Positions 18,915-28,062 are shown, numbered from the stretch's first letter. The stretch is 64,000 bases of DNA from an uncultured Candidatus Melainabacteria bacterium (GCA_932182025.1 CAKNXK010000013.1:1-64000), one strand, 5' to 3'. Translations and numbers: made by a program. The notes: a model not told the origin generated them from the letters alone.

Positions 18915-19967
18915 TTACTTTTTGATATCTTTAAAAATTAATGTTGGATAATTTTTGCTCATTGCACCTATACCGGCAATTATATCTTTATTATTCTTTC
19001 TATCATCTTCACTTAAATTGTTCCATAGAATACTTATTCTGTTTGCCCATTTTTGTTTTTCAGCATCGGTTTTTGCTAATCTATATTGAGCAACAGCACC
19101 TCTGATATCTTTATGTGTTGATTTTGCATCTTTTGAGAAGAATGATTCGTTTCCATCACCATCAACAGCAAATAATGAATTTAATTCAGTAAGTTTAGTC
19201 TGTTGATAGCTATGACCATCTGCTTTATCAAGGATTTTATCATTAGTCTCTTGTGTTAGCTGAGTTTCCAGTTCACTGATTTGTGTTGTCACTGCATCAT
19301 AAGCATCCTGAGCTTCTGTTTTTGCAGACTCTGCTGTTTCATAAGCTTTCTTAGCAGTTTCCATTGCAGTTTTCAAACTTGCTTCATTCTTTTTAGCTTC
19401 TTGTTGTTCTAAAGCTTTTTTATAATCAGCCTCACTTGGTAGTTCAGTTGTTCCTTTATACTCATTTTGTTTACCAGTTTCAACATATGCTTTGTATAAA
19501 CGAATTGTTTCAGCTACCTCTGTTGCATTATATCCAACTAAAATAGTCTGATTATCATCATAAGCCTTTTTAGCACCGCCATTACCATCAGTACCAAGAT
19601 ATGCTTCTTTTGCTTTATCGTATGCTTTATTTGCATTATCTAATTTTGTATACAATTCAGATTGTTGAGTTTTCAATGTTTCCAACTTAGCTTCTGGAGC
19701 ATCAGCTTTCTTAGCTTGTTTTGCTGCCATTGATTGACCTAAGAAGCCAAACAAACAATTTGTTAAAACTGAAGCAACCCCATAACCTGCCATTGCATCA
19801 TAATTGTAAGAACCGTCGCAGCTTTGGAACATATTGCATCCGCCCAACATACCACCGATGTTGAAACTGCTCATCCCCATTCCGAGACCGCCGCCTAAAA
19901 AGTTCTGGTAGCCCATACCTGAGCCCATACCAAGCATATTAAATTGTGTGTAATTGCCTAATGTCAT
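18915..19967 (-). CDS. Gly/Met-rich plus coiled-coil hypothetical protein (350 aa)
   Basis: I do not recognise this protein. I chose the ATG at 19967 (MTLGNYTQF) because the AAAGATGG leader element then sits where it does in two related genes; an ATG at 19982 (MESSKM) is the alternative. The first 60 residues are rich in Gly and Met (GMGSGMGYQNF, GGGLGMGM) with two Cys. A hydrophobic patch follows near GVASVLTNCLFGFLGQSM, then a coiled coil of about 170 residues. The C-terminal part resembles the gene downstream. It may be an extracellular or envelope structural protein, but nothing in the sequence proves export. Confidence 0.7.
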   Translation of the reverse strand: MTLGNYTQFNMLGMGSGMGYQNFLGGGLGMGMSSFNIGGMLGGCNMFQSCDGSYNYDAMAGYGVASVLTNCLFGFLGQSMAAKQAKKADAPEAKLETLKTQQSELYTKLDNANKAYDKAKEAYLGTDGNGGAKKAYDDNQTILVGYNATEVAETIRLYKAYVETGKQNEYKGTTELPSEADYKKALEQQEAKKNEASLKTAMETAKKAYETAESAKTEAQDAYDAVTTQISELETQLTQETNDKILDKADGHSYQQTKLTELNSLFAVDGDGNESFFSKDAKSTHKDIRGAVAQYRLAKTDAEKQKWANRISILWNNLSEDDRKNNKDIIAGIGAMSKNYPTLIFKDIKK

Positions 19968-20050
19968 CTTTGAACTTTCCATCTTTTGTCTTACATATAT
20001 AATAAGTATATAAAAAAGAGCCAATTTCAAAGGTGATTATTATTGTTACA
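19968..20050 (-). promoter_or_regulatory. Shared leader/promoter element, copy 2
   Basis: TGTAACAA overlaps the stop codon of the rlmD-type gene, with 15 bases to AAAT. Then come TTTTTTATATACTT, TATATATGTAAGA and AAAGATGG before the start. The layout matches the copies before 18827 and 44393. Confidence 0.5.
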
Positions 20051-21407
20051 TTTCTTTACAAATGACAGCAACATTTTCAATATGGTATGTATGCGGAAAC
20101 ATGTCGAATGGCTGCACAAATTCAACAGTACAACCTTTTTCAGTTAAATATTTTAAATCCCTTGCTAGCGTTGCCGGATTACAAGACACATAAATAATTT
20201 TACCTCTTGTAAGCTGCAATGCATAATCAAGACTTTCTACAGTGCAGCCTTTTCTTGGAGGATCAAGAACTGTTACATCAAATTTTCTTCCCTTAGTCTT
20301 AAGTTCTTTTTCAAAAAACATGCCTGCATCCATGTTGTGAAGCTCAACATTTTTTATCCCATTCTCTTTTATCATCTTAGATGCTAAGTCAACTGAAGCC
20401 TTAACTTCCTCAACACTTACAACCTTTTTTGCAACATCCGACAAACAAATACCAAAGGTTGTAATACCAGCATAAGCATCCAAAACAAGCGGATTTTCGA
20501 AGTTATTTTCAATATAATCTTTTACAAATCTAAAAATATTATCAGCACTCTTAGGATTTACCTGAAAGAAAGTTTCTGCACCGACCTTAAAAACCTTATC
20601 GCAAAGCTGTTCTTCTATATAGCTTTCACCTTCAATAATTTGAGTTTCTTTACCGAGAATTAAATTAGTTTTTTGTGAATTAAAATTAACTCCAACACCT
20701 GCAATATTATCAAGTTCTGTATAAATCCTATTAGCAAGTTTTTTCAGTTTATCAAAAACTCTTGTAGAGTTTACAACAAGAATAACCAGATTTTTACCAT
20801 TATAAGCAGAAGAACGGATTACAACATGTCTCAAATCTCCGGCATGACTTTTTTCTTTATAGCCACTAATACCGCATTCTTGAGCTGCTGTACGTATAAA
20901 TTCAATAATTCTGTCACAATATTCAGGTTGAATCGGACAGTATTTAATATTTACCAATTCATGAGAAGCCGGTTTATAATAACCTGCAAGTATTCTTTTT
21001 GAATCTCTTGTTTCGGAAACAGGGTATTGAATCTTATGACGATATTCTTTATTCTGAGGACTTGATATAACATCCCGCACCTCAACATTACCCCCATAAA
21101 TCGAGCGCATTGTATCTTCAACAATCTCTTTTTTAAGTTTTAACTGATATTCATAATCAATAAATTGAAGCTGGCATGCACCACAAACATTTTGCATAGG
21201 ACAAAACGGCTTTACTCTGTAAGGAGATGGTTCAATAAGTTCGATAATTTTTGCATTAGCAAAGTTTTTATTCTTTTTATTAATTTGTACCCTTGCTTTG
21301 TCACCGGGACATGCACCTTCAACAAAGAGAACATAACCATCATTCTTGGCAATTCCATAACCAAGATTTGAAAGCTTTTCAATTTCGACATTAAGTTCTA
21401 TTTGCAT
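20046..21407 (-). CDS. rlmD: RlmD/TrmA-family RNA m5U methyltransferase
   Basis: The family transfers a methyl group from SAM to uracil C5 of 23S rRNA or tRNA. The 453-residue protein has an N-terminal TRAM domain (residues about 5-60), an iron-sulfur Cys set CPMQNVCGACQ with a later YCPI, the SAM-binding DAYAGITTFGI, the DPPRKGC motif and the nucleophile YVSCNPATLARDL. All key residues are present. Which uridine it modifies (RlmD, RlmC or TrmA-like) cannot be decided by eye. Its start overlaps the stop of the exonuclease gene by ten bases, so the two form an operon. Confidence 0.9.
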   Translation of the reverse strand: MQIELNVEIEKLSNLGYGIAKNDGYVLFVEGACPGDKARVQINKKNKNFANAKIIELIEPSPYRVKPFCPMQNVCGACQLQFIDYEYQLKLKKEIVEDTMRSIYGGNVEVRDVISSPQNKEYRHKIQYPVSETRDSKRILAGYYKPASHELVNIKYCPIQPEYCDRIIEFIRTAAQECGISGYKEKSHAGDLRHVVIRSSAYNGKNLVILVVNSTRVFDKLKKLANRIYTELDNIAGVGVNFNSQKTNLILGKETQIIEGESYIEEQLCDKVFKVGAETFFQVNPKSADNIFRFVKDYIENNFENPLVLDAYAGITTFGICLSDVAKKVVSVEEVKASVDLASKMIKENGIKNVELHNMDAGMFFEKELKTKGRKFDVTVLDPPRKGCTVESLDYALQLTRGKIIYVSCNPATLARDLKYLTEKGCTVEFVQPFDMFPHTYHIENVAVICKEM

Positions 21408-22315
21408 GGTTTAATCACTTGAATATTTCTGGTTTCTGTTAATTCCTGACGAGCATCCTTGATAATCTGTTTATACTCTTCTGACAAGCTTAAACCGTTG
21501 CAAAGTCTATCGATAAATCCATTATTGAGTTTAACAGCTTTTTCTAAAGCACCGACACTTTCTAATACATCTTTAACATCATTGAACTCATAACCAAAAG
21601 AGTGTTTAGACTGATAGACCATCATCTCACCGGTTTCAGCCTCTAATGGAGCTCCACCAAGTTCAAAGTGAAGTTTAAATACTGATTTTAAATCTTGTAA
21701 TTCTGCTTGCATAGTTGCAATACTTTGTTGTATTCTCAAATATCTGTCAAATAGATAATCAACATTCTCTAACTGTTTTTTTTGCCAATCAAGTCTTTGA
21801 AGATAAAGTTTTTTAAGTTTTGGATAAGCTAGTGCCAAGCCCATTGTATCAGCCATTGCTCTATGATGATTATTAAGCTCTACATTGAACCTGTTTGTTA
21901 ATGCTTCTAACCCGTGAGATTCCAAATCAGGAGCAATTTCTTTGAACATAATTTGGGTATCGATTCTAGGGTTTTTCAAAGTTTCACCCATTATACGTTT
22001 CTTTGCTTCATTTAAGAATGAATAGTCAAAAATTGCGTTATGAGCAACAATCGGATAATCTCCGATAAATTCAAGAATTTTAGGTAAAGCTTCTTCTTCA
22101 GTCGGAGCATCTGCAACCATTTCTTCAGTAATCCCATGTACTGCCATAGAAGATTTTCTAATATGCTGATGCGGATTAATAAGAGTTTGGAACTCATCTT
22201 TAATTTTTCCGTTTTCAAGCCTTACAGCAGCAAATTCAATAATTCTTTCTCTTGTATAGTCTAACCCTGTGGTTTCTGTATCAAGTACTATTTCTATTTC
22301 TTTTTTTCTCGGCAT
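21398..22315 (-). CDS. DnaQ-like 3'-5' exonuclease (DEDDh)
   Basis: The N-terminal 170 residues are a DnaQ-type exonuclease: ExoI LDTETTGLD, ExoII HNAIFDYSFL and ExoIII HHRAMADTMGL (HxAxxD form). It therefore acts on DNA 3' ends for proofreading or repair. Residues about 180-305 are helical and unrecognised, so the 305-residue protein is longer than a bare epsilon subunit. It could be the polymerase III proofreading subunit or an accessory exonuclease. It is the first gene of a two-gene operon with rlmD. Confidence 0.85.
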   Translation of the reverse strand: MPRKKEIEIVLDTETTGLDYTRERIIEFAAVRLENGKIKDEFQTLINPHQHIRKSSMAVHGITEEMVADAPTEEEALPKILEFIGDYPIVAHNAIFDYSFLNEAKKRIMGETLKNPRIDTQIMFKEIAPDLESHGLEALTNRFNVELNNHHRAMADTMGLALAYPKLKKLYLQRLDWQKKQLENVDYLFDRYLRIQQSIATMQAELQDLKSVFKLHFELGGAPLEAETGEMMVYQSKHSFGYEFNDVKDVLESVGALEKAVKLNNGFIDRLCNGLSLSEEYKQIIKDARQELTETRNIQVIKPCK

Positions 22316-22423
22316 TTTTTATCCTCTGGAGGTAAGTCTAATTACCCTTTTTACTCCTCTGGCAATATGATAGCATAAACATTAAAGATATGCTAATATT
22401 AGGAGATATAAAAGGAGGATATT

Positions 22424-22741
22424 ATGGTTCAAGAAATTAATACAGAAAACTTTGATAAAGAAGTTATTTCTCACGAAGGCGTTATCGTAGTAGATTTTTT
22501 TGCAAATTGGTGCGGTCCATGCAGAAAACTTGGTCCTATTTTGGAAGAAGTTGAACAGGAGTTGTCTTCAAAAGTTAAATTTGCAAAAATTAATACAGAT
22601 GACAATTTAGAAATGGCAAAAAAATATCAGGTTAGCGGACTTCCAACATTAATGGTATTTAAAGACGGAGAAACCGTTGAAAGAATGGTAGGCTTAATGC
22701 CAAAGAATTCAATTATAACAAATATTGAAAAACATGTTTAA
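22424..22741 (+). CDS. trxA: Thioredoxin
   Basis: This is a 105-residue cytoplasmic dithiol reductase. The active site WCGPC is at residues 29-33, the cis-Pro loop is GLPTLMVF, and FFANWCGPCRKLGP is the classic context. AAAGGAGG at 22411 is a strong ribosome site. TATGCTAATAT upstream resembles an extended -10. It is monocistronic and ends in a shared terminator with ugd. Confidence 0.96.
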   Translation: MVQEINTENFDKEVISHEGVIVVDFFANWCGPCRKLGPILEEVEQELSSKVKFAKINTDDNLEMAKKYQVSGLPTLMVFKDGETVERMVGLMPKNSIITNIEKHV

Positions 22742-22772
22742 AAAAAAGGGACTTTCTAAGTCCCTTTTTTTT
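22741..22772. terminator. Bidirectional terminator of trxA and ugd
   Basis: AAAAAGGGACTT and AAGTCCCTTTTT form a perfect stem around TCT with A and T tails on both sides. It lies directly between the two convergent stops. Confidence 0.95.
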
Positions 22773-22773
22773 A

Positions 22774-24075
22774 TTATCTTCCTATGCAAATATATTCAAA
22801 TCCTTTTTCTTTTAATCTTTGCGGGTCATACTGATTTCTACCATCAAAAATCAAAGGATTATTCATTAATGATTTCATTTTCTCAAAATCCGGACGTCTG
22901 AATTCGTTCCATTCTGTTAATAATAATAGCGCATCAACATTTTCCAATGCTTCATAAGAATTTTTTGAATAAATAATTGAGTCTTTCAAATACAACTTTT
23001 GAGAAGTTTCCATTGCTTTAGGGTCGTATGCTTTAACCTTTGCACCCAATTTCAATAATTCACTAATAATCGTAATAGCAGGCGCCTCACGCATGTCATT
23101 TGTTTTCGGTTTAAATGCCAATCCCCAAACTCCGAAGGTTTTTCCGCTGAGGTTTTCACCAAACTTATCCGTAATCTTTTTGACAAAATGTTCACGCTGC
23201 ATGCGATTAATCTTATTAACTGATTTAACAAGAGGCATGTCGCATCCAAATTCATTTCCTGTATTAATCAAAGCTTCTATATCTTTAGGGAAACAGCTTC
23301 CTCCATAACCAATACCGGGGAATAAAAATCTATTACCAATTCTTGTATCAGTTGACATGCCCACCCTTACCATTTCGGCATCAGCACCAACCTTTTCGCA
23401 AAGATTTGCGATTTCGTTCATAAATGAAATTTTTGTTGCCAAAAAAGAATTGGATGCATATTTTGTCATTTCTGCGGATTTAACATCCATAAGAATAATT
23501 CTATTGGCAGTTCTTAAAAACGGAGAATATATTTCCTGCATAAGTCTTGTTGCTTTCTCAGAATTAGAACCAATAATAACTCTATCAGGGGAAAGAAAGT
23601 CATCAACAGCATTACCTTGTTTCAAGAACTCTGGATTAGAAACTACATCAAAGGGGTAAATAGTATTAGCCTGAATTAATTCACCTACTTTCTGAGCGGT
23701 ACCAACCGGCACGGTAGATTTATTAACAATAACCTTATATTCATTCATTGATTTAGCAATTTGTTCTGCAACGGCAAACACCCCGCTTAAATCTGCAGCA
23801 CCGTTTTCATCTTGAGGAGTGCCTACTGCAATAAAACAAACCTGAGAGTTTTTTACAGCATTATCCAAATCATACGAAAAACTTAAACGATTTTCCTGCA
23901 TATTAGATTTAACAAGTTCATCAAGCCCCGGCTCATATATTGGTATAATTCCCTGCTTAAGCTGCTCTAATTTATCAATATTATTATCAACACAAATAAC
24001 ATTATTCCCCATATCAGCAAGGCATGCACCAGCTACTAAGCCGACATAACCAGTCCCAATTACTGTTAAATTCAT
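22774..24075 (-). CDS. ugd: UDP-glucose 6-dehydrogenase
   Basis: The enzyme oxidises UDP-glucose to UDP-glucuronate with two NAD+. The 433-residue protein shows the N-terminal Rossmann motif GTGYVGLVAGACLADMG, NKSTVPVGTA, NPEFLKQGNAV, and the catalytic Cys in GYGGSCFPKDIEAL. The C-terminal UDP-binding domain contains GLAFKPKTNDMREAPA. Length is normal. Its product is the substrate of the UXS-type decarboxylase at 38324-39265, so the pair would supply UDP-xylose for surface glycans. Confidence 0.95.
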   Translation of the reverse strand: MNLTVIGTGYVGLVAGACLADMGNNVICVDNNIDKLEQLKQGIIPIYEPGLDELVKSNMQENRLSFSYDLDNAVKNSQVCFIAVGTPQDENGAADLSGVFAVAEQIAKSMNEYKVIVNKSTVPVGTAQKVGELIQANTIYPFDVVSNPEFLKQGNAVDDFLSPDRVIIGSNSEKATRLMQEIYSPFLRTANRIILMDVKSAEMTKYASNSFLATKISFMNEIANLCEKVGADAEMVRVGMSTDTRIGNRFLFPGIGYGGSCFPKDIEALINTGNEFGCDMPLVKSVNKINRMQREHFVKKITDKFGENLSGKTFGVWGLAFKPKTNDMREAPAITIISELLKLGAKVKAYDPKAMETSQKLYLKDSIIYSKNSYEALENVDALLLLTEWNEFRRPDFEKMKSLMNNPLIFDGRNQYDPQRLKEKGFEYICIGR

Positions 24076-24126
24076 ATATCCAGACTCCCTTTTTACATTT
24101 ATTATAATAACATAAAAATAAATACT

Positions 24127-24155
24127 TGATTTTAAAAAATGTCCATGATAAATTA
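24127..24155 (+). promoter_or_regulatory. Promoter of tRNA-Ile
   Basis: TTGATT (24127-24132), a 17-base spacer, and TAAATT (24150-24155) preceded by TG form an extended -10 sigma-A promoter about 52 bases before the tRNA. The leader between them contains a GGGGT/ACCCC hairpin. Confidence 0.6.
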
Positions 24156-24207
24156 GATTTTGTTGGGAGGGGTAAAAGAAACCCCACTAGCTGAAAGATT
24201 CTAACAA

Positions 24208-24281
<74 letters not shown>

Positions 24282-24284
24282 TAT

Positions 24285-24316
24285 AAAAAAGACTTCTTAT
24301 AAAAGAAGTCTTTTTT
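24285..24316. terminator. Terminator of tRNA-Ile and of the facing small gene
   Basis: AAAAAAGACTTCT pairs with AGAAGTCTTTTTT around TATAA. It directly follows the tRNA on the plus strand and abuts the stop of the 98-residue gene on the minus strand, so it can serve both. Confidence 0.9.
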
Positions 24317-24611
24317 ATTTTAAACACTGACTACCTTTAAAATAAGATTTGTGAATTTCATTTTCTTTAGCACGTTCATGCTCAATTGAATCCATCGTCA
24401 TCAACTCAGCCTCTTGCCAAATTTTCAAATCTTCAACCCCGGATTTTTTTAATTCCTCATACTTATCGGGATTATAACGTCTTACCATGTTTTGTGTCCA
24501 CCACAGTTTCTGTTGATTTTCCCAACGCGCCTCATTATAAATCCAGGTTGGAATCAAAGCCGCTCCGGAAATCAAAGTTGTTAAACCTAATGCTTTTAAT
24601 AATTTCATCAC
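24315..24611 (-). CDS. Small membrane-anchored hypothetical (98 aa)
   Basis: I do not recognise this protein. Residues 1-25 (MMKLLKALGLTTLISGAALI...) form an N-terminal hydrophobic anchor or uncleaved signal. The rest is charged and helical, with WENQQKLWWTQNMVRRY as the most distinctive part. It starts six bases after the stop of the 481-residue gene, so the two are an operon. The protein-like composition and the terminator at its stop support a real gene. Confidence 0.7.
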   Translation of the reverse strand: MMKLLKALGLTTLISGAALIPTWIYNEARWENQQKLWWTQNMVRRYNPDKYEELKKSGVEDLKIWQEAELMTMDSIEHERAKENEIHKSYFKGSQCLK

Positions 24612-24617
24612 AAACCC

Positions 24618-26063
24618 CTATTTTTTAGTTAATTCTATCATAGGAATTACACTAAGTCTTTTTTTAAGAATTGTTAAGTACTCTTTAAGTCCAGATGAAT
24701 CGATTTCCTCTTGAGAATGATAATTCGTTTTCAACTCTGTTCTTTTACTTCTGCCTAAGCTTGTTGCATTAAACTTAACAAGCTTATCTCCATTTACAAA
24801 AAAGCTTTTACCAATATTACCATTACGTTTTTCAACAATAATCTTCATACATTGTTCACCAGCCATTACAGGAAAACTTAAATGCAGAGTTTCACCATTA
24901 TCATTAACATTTTTAAATATTAATGATGGACTGCCATCTCTGGTATCTACATCATATTTTTGCTTAAAAGCTTTTTTTCTTGGTGCATCCTTAATTTTCA
25001 ACATTTTAGCTTTACAATTATCAAACATAGATTTTACACTTTTGATAATTGTTAATGTTTTTCTATCAATAATTCCTATATCACCTGTTGACAAATGCGC
25101 TTTATAAGCATTAAGTTCTGTAATTTTTACTTTTAAATACTCATTATATTGTTCCAATTCACGTCTGAGCAGTTCTAATTTTGGAGCAAACAGCGGAGAA
25201 TTCAGTTCCTGCTGTGTATAGTAAACAGCCGTACTGCCTAATTTATATATTTTGCCCAAATTCTTTTCTTTTAATACCCTGTTTTTAGGGTCAACAATAA
25301 TCATTTGCGGTTTATCATCAGAATTCTCAGATATACCAATTACTAAATGTTGTTGATTTGCTGCTATTGTAATAATATTCACAGAATAATTTAAATTTTG
25401 CGAGCCGACATCCGCAAATTTAAGCTGATATGAACCATTATTGCTTGGTCTGGCATGTGGATAAGAGTTTTTAATTTTTGAACGCGTTACACCGTTTTGT
25501 ATTGATGCAAGTCTTTCTTGTATCTCATAAAATAAGGATTTTATATCATCAGCTGTTTTAGCATTTTCTTGAGATAAAACGGCTTTTGGTGTTATTTTTT
25601 GTAAAACTTCATTAATTTCAGGGAGTCTAAAAAATCTCCTTAGTTGAAGAATTGGGAAATCCAATTTCTCAAAAACAGATGTTAAGAAATCTTCAACCGA
25701 AACCGAACGGGAATCAAAACCGCGAGTTTCAACAATATCGCTATCTTTAAGCTCTACATATTTAAAATCTTCCCTATTATTTGCGCTAAGTTCCCTAATT
25801 TTAAGGGTTAAACGATCCGGTGAAAACAATTTCACAATACTATCACCGCAAAGGATACTAATTCCACCTTCTTTATAAATACTATCAACACCAAGTTTTT
25901 CACGCATTGCTGCAATAGCATTTTTTGCGCCGGCACATCTGGTTGCCTTATTTAATTTTTGAATATTTGGATTAACCTCTTGAAGAGCTGATGTAATAAC
26001 TCTTGATTGGTTAAGTAATGTATAAGAAATTCTTTGATTTCCGCGAAAATTAGGATTTAGCAT
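24618..26063 (-). CDS. Hypothetical protein with N-terminal NFRG (481 aa)
   Basis: I do not recognise this protein. It begins MLNPNFRGNQRISY, which resembles the FKG tag of other hypotheticals in the window. It is mixed alpha/beta and hydrophilic, with no clear signal peptide or membrane segment. The middle (VNIITIAANQQHLVIGIS) looks like a beta-rich domain and residues about 285-350 form a helix pair. It lies 15 bases after pnuC on the same strand and just before the 98-residue gene, so the three are probably one transcript. That does not reveal its function. Confidence 0.7.
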   Translation of the reverse strand: MLNPNFRGNQRISYTLLNQSRVITSALQEVNPNIQKLNKATRCAGAKNAIAAMREKLGVDSIYKEGGISILCGDSIVKLFSPDRLTLKIRELSANNREDFKYVELKDSDIVETRGFDSRSVSVEDFLTSVFEKLDFPILQLRRFFRLPEINEVLQKITPKAVLSQENAKTADDIKSLFYEIQERLASIQNGVTRSKIKNSYPHARPSNNGSYQLKFADVGSQNLNYSVNIITIAANQQHLVIGISENSDDKPQMIIVDPKNRVLKEKNLGKIYKLGSTAVYYTQQELNSPLFAPKLELLRRELEQYNEYLKVKITELNAYKAHLSTGDIGIIDRKTLTIIKSVKSMFDNCKAKMLKIKDAPRKKAFKQKYDVDTRDGSPSLIFKNVNDNGETLHLSFPVMAGEQCMKIIVEKRNGNIGKSFFVNGDKLVKFNATSLGRSKRTELKTNYHSQEEIDSSGLKEYLTILKKRLSVIPMIELTKK

Positions 26064-26078
26064 ATTGATATAAAACTG

Positions 26079-26759
26079 CTAAATATTATTTTTGCTATTT
26101 TTAATCTCTTTTCTCCAAACAAAATAAAAATAAAACGCAAGAATTAAATAAACAGACCACATAATAATTGTAGAATAAACTCTTGCTCCATTTAAAGCTA
26201 CATAACTCCACATTATTAATGACAAAAAGTTAACAACCATCCAAAAAATCCATTGCTCAATTGAGCGCCTTACGGTCAAATACATTCCGCCCACAGAACA
26301 AACAGTCGTAACACTATCCAAAATCGGATGAGTATCATTAAAATATCTTAAAACAACTGATGTCAAAATAATTAAAATAACCGTTAAACAAACAAGAATA
26401 TTTAATTCTTTTTTAGGCAAATACCTTTTTACAATCTCTTTTTTACCCTCTTTTAGATTTTTATTCCATTGAAAAAAGCCTAAAATCTGCATTGGAATAT
26501 AATAACAAAGATAAAGTATTAAATTTCCCCACAACATATTCTGAAAAGAAAGATAAGAATAAAATCCTGAACCAGTTACTCCAAATAAATAGCAGATAGG
26601 ATTTCCTTTTCCTGCAATAAAAGTATAAGTAATCCCGCATATAGCATTAATTGTTGCGGCAAAGCTATCCTGGCGCAAAAAAGAATGAATTATTATAAAT
26701 AATATCACCAAAGCCAAAAAGATTATTTCAGAATTTTTCCAACCTTTAATCTTAACCAT
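26079..26759 (-). CDS. pnuC: PnuC-family nicotinamide riboside/mononucleotide transporter
   Basis: PnuC proteins carry NAD precursors across the inner membrane by facilitated diffusion. The 226-residue protein has seven to eight hydrophobic segments and the family phrases YYIPMQILGFFQWNKNL and SIEQWIFWMVVN. Length is normal. No NAD salvage kinase is adjacent. The start is separated by 24 bases from the divergent FKG-tag gene. Confidence 0.87.
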   Translation of the reverse strand: MVKIKGWKNSEIIFLALVILFIIIHSFLRQDSFAATINAICGITYTFIAGKGNPICYLFGVTGSGFYSYLSFQNMLWGNLILYLCYYIPMQILGFFQWNKNLKEGKKEIVKRYLPKKELNILVCLTVILIILTSVVLRYFNDTHPILDSVTTVCSVGGMYLTVRRSIEQWIFWMVVNFLSLIMWSYVALNGARVYSTIIMWSVYLILAFYFYFVWRKEIKNSKNNI

Positions 26760-26783
26760 ATTTATGTTATCTAATAAACAAAG

Positions 26784-27698
26784 ATGAAAGTAAATTCTAA
26801 CAACAGGGATATCTCATTCAAAGGATTATATAACAGCAAAATTTTAAAAAAAGGATTAGAATTTGCTGCCGATAATGGAGCACTTTTTGCTGCTACTACT
26901 ACATTGGCACTGTCTTTAACAGCTCGCCCTGCCGTGATTTTAGCGACCCCAAAAACAGATAAAGAAAATAAAAAATTAGCATTTGCCAAATCTCTTGCAT
27001 CAACTTTTATTGGCTATGCAATGATGTTTACACTATCAAAACCTTTAGCAAAGAAAATGAAAAATATTGATAAGTCTTTAACAAAAGAAACGATATCTAA
27101 TCTAAAAGACGGCAAAGAAACACTTGCACAATCAAAAGCATACATACTTGCAACACAAATGTTTAAATTAGGCTTAGGAGTTGCAGCAGCTATTCCCAAA
27201 GCAATTCTGACAGCTGCAAGTGTTCCAATAGTCATGGATAACATTTATCCTGAAGAAAAAAACAAAAATTTAAGTTTTAAGGGGAATATCGCTAAAATTT
27301 TAAACAATAAAAAATATCAGGAATTTGCAAAAAAATACAAAAACACTAACTTTCCCATGCACACAATTGCCGCAAGTGACACTCTAACAACCGGAACTTT
27401 CATCTACAAAACCCAAAAAAGTAAAAAGATAAAAGAAGAAAGAAAAGATGCGCTATGCTATAATGCAGGTATATCAACCGCATTAAGCATTATATCAGGC
27501 TATTTTACCGATAAAATTACAGACAAACCGACTGAAAACTTTATCAGCAAATTCAAAATAATAAATAAAAACGACCCAAAACTGGACAAATACTTAGAAG
27601 GGATTAAAATAGCAAAACCAATTCTTATAATTGGAGGAATTTACTATATAATAATTCCTTTTATATCAACATTTCTTGCTGACAGAGTATCAAAATAA
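26784..27698 (+). CDS. Membrane hypothetical with two FKG tags (304 aa)
   Basis: I do not recognise this protein. Residues 10-14 read ISFKG and LSFKG recurs near residue 165. Hydrophobic segments are seen near residues 33-55 (ALFAATTTLALSLTA), 73-88, 118-145, 225-240 and at the C-terminus (PILIIGGIYYIIIPFISTF). It is therefore a multi-pass membrane protein, with Lys-rich loops. No cleavable signal peptide is seen. Its stop abuts that of the convergent 83-residue gene. The tag position before the first membrane segment resembles the protein at 13094-14401. Confidence 0.72.
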   Translation: MKVNSNNRDISFKGLYNSKILKKGLEFAADNGALFAATTTLALSLTARPAVILATPKTDKENKKLAFAKSLASTFIGYAMMFTLSKPLAKKMKNIDKSLTKETISNLKDGKETLAQSKAYILATQMFKLGLGVAAAIPKAILTAASVPIVMDNIYPEEKNKNLSFKGNIAKILNNKKYQEFAKKYKNTNFPMHTIAASDTLTTGTFIYKTQKSKKIKEERKDALCYNAGISTALSIISGYFTDKITDKPTENFISKFKIINKNDPKLDKYLEGIKIAKPILIIGGIYYIIIPFISTFLADRVSK

Positions 27699-27950
27699 CT
27701 ATTCTTCGATTGTTAAACCGCCATCATTTTCTGCAGCAACTTCAATCAATCTATAAGCAAGATATGCTCCTAAAGCAACGGCTTTTAAGTCAATACCTTC
27801 ATCATACTTTGCTACTTCTAATATAGCAGTATTAACCTCAGGATTTTCTTCCTTCAGATAATTAACCATATTCTTTCTCCAAGCTTGCACATCTTGAAAA
27901 ACTTCACTAAAAATCTCTGATGAAATTTCCTCTGTTATGATTGGTAACAT
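27699..27950 (-). CDS. Small acidic hypothetical (83 aa)
   Basis: I do not recognise this protein. It is acidic and all-helical by composition, with the C-terminal half (LKAVALGAYLAYRLIEVAAEND) forming an amphipathic helix. There is no signal peptide. It reads directly up to the convergent FKG-tag gene with no gap. The AGGAGAATAAG sequence before 27950 is a good ribosome site, which supports a real gene. Confidence 0.65.
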   Translation of the reverse strand: MLPIITEEISSEIFSEVFQDVQAWRKNMVNYLKEENPEVNTAILEVAKYDEGIDLKAVALGAYLAYRLIEVAAENDGGLTIEE

Positions 27951-28062
27951 GCTCTTATTCTCCTATTTGTTCAGATTATATAATATTTTATAACATGTTA
28001 CAATACACCAAAACAATGAGATAAAATTTTCCTGATATAATTATTAAAAAGGAAAACGGTAT

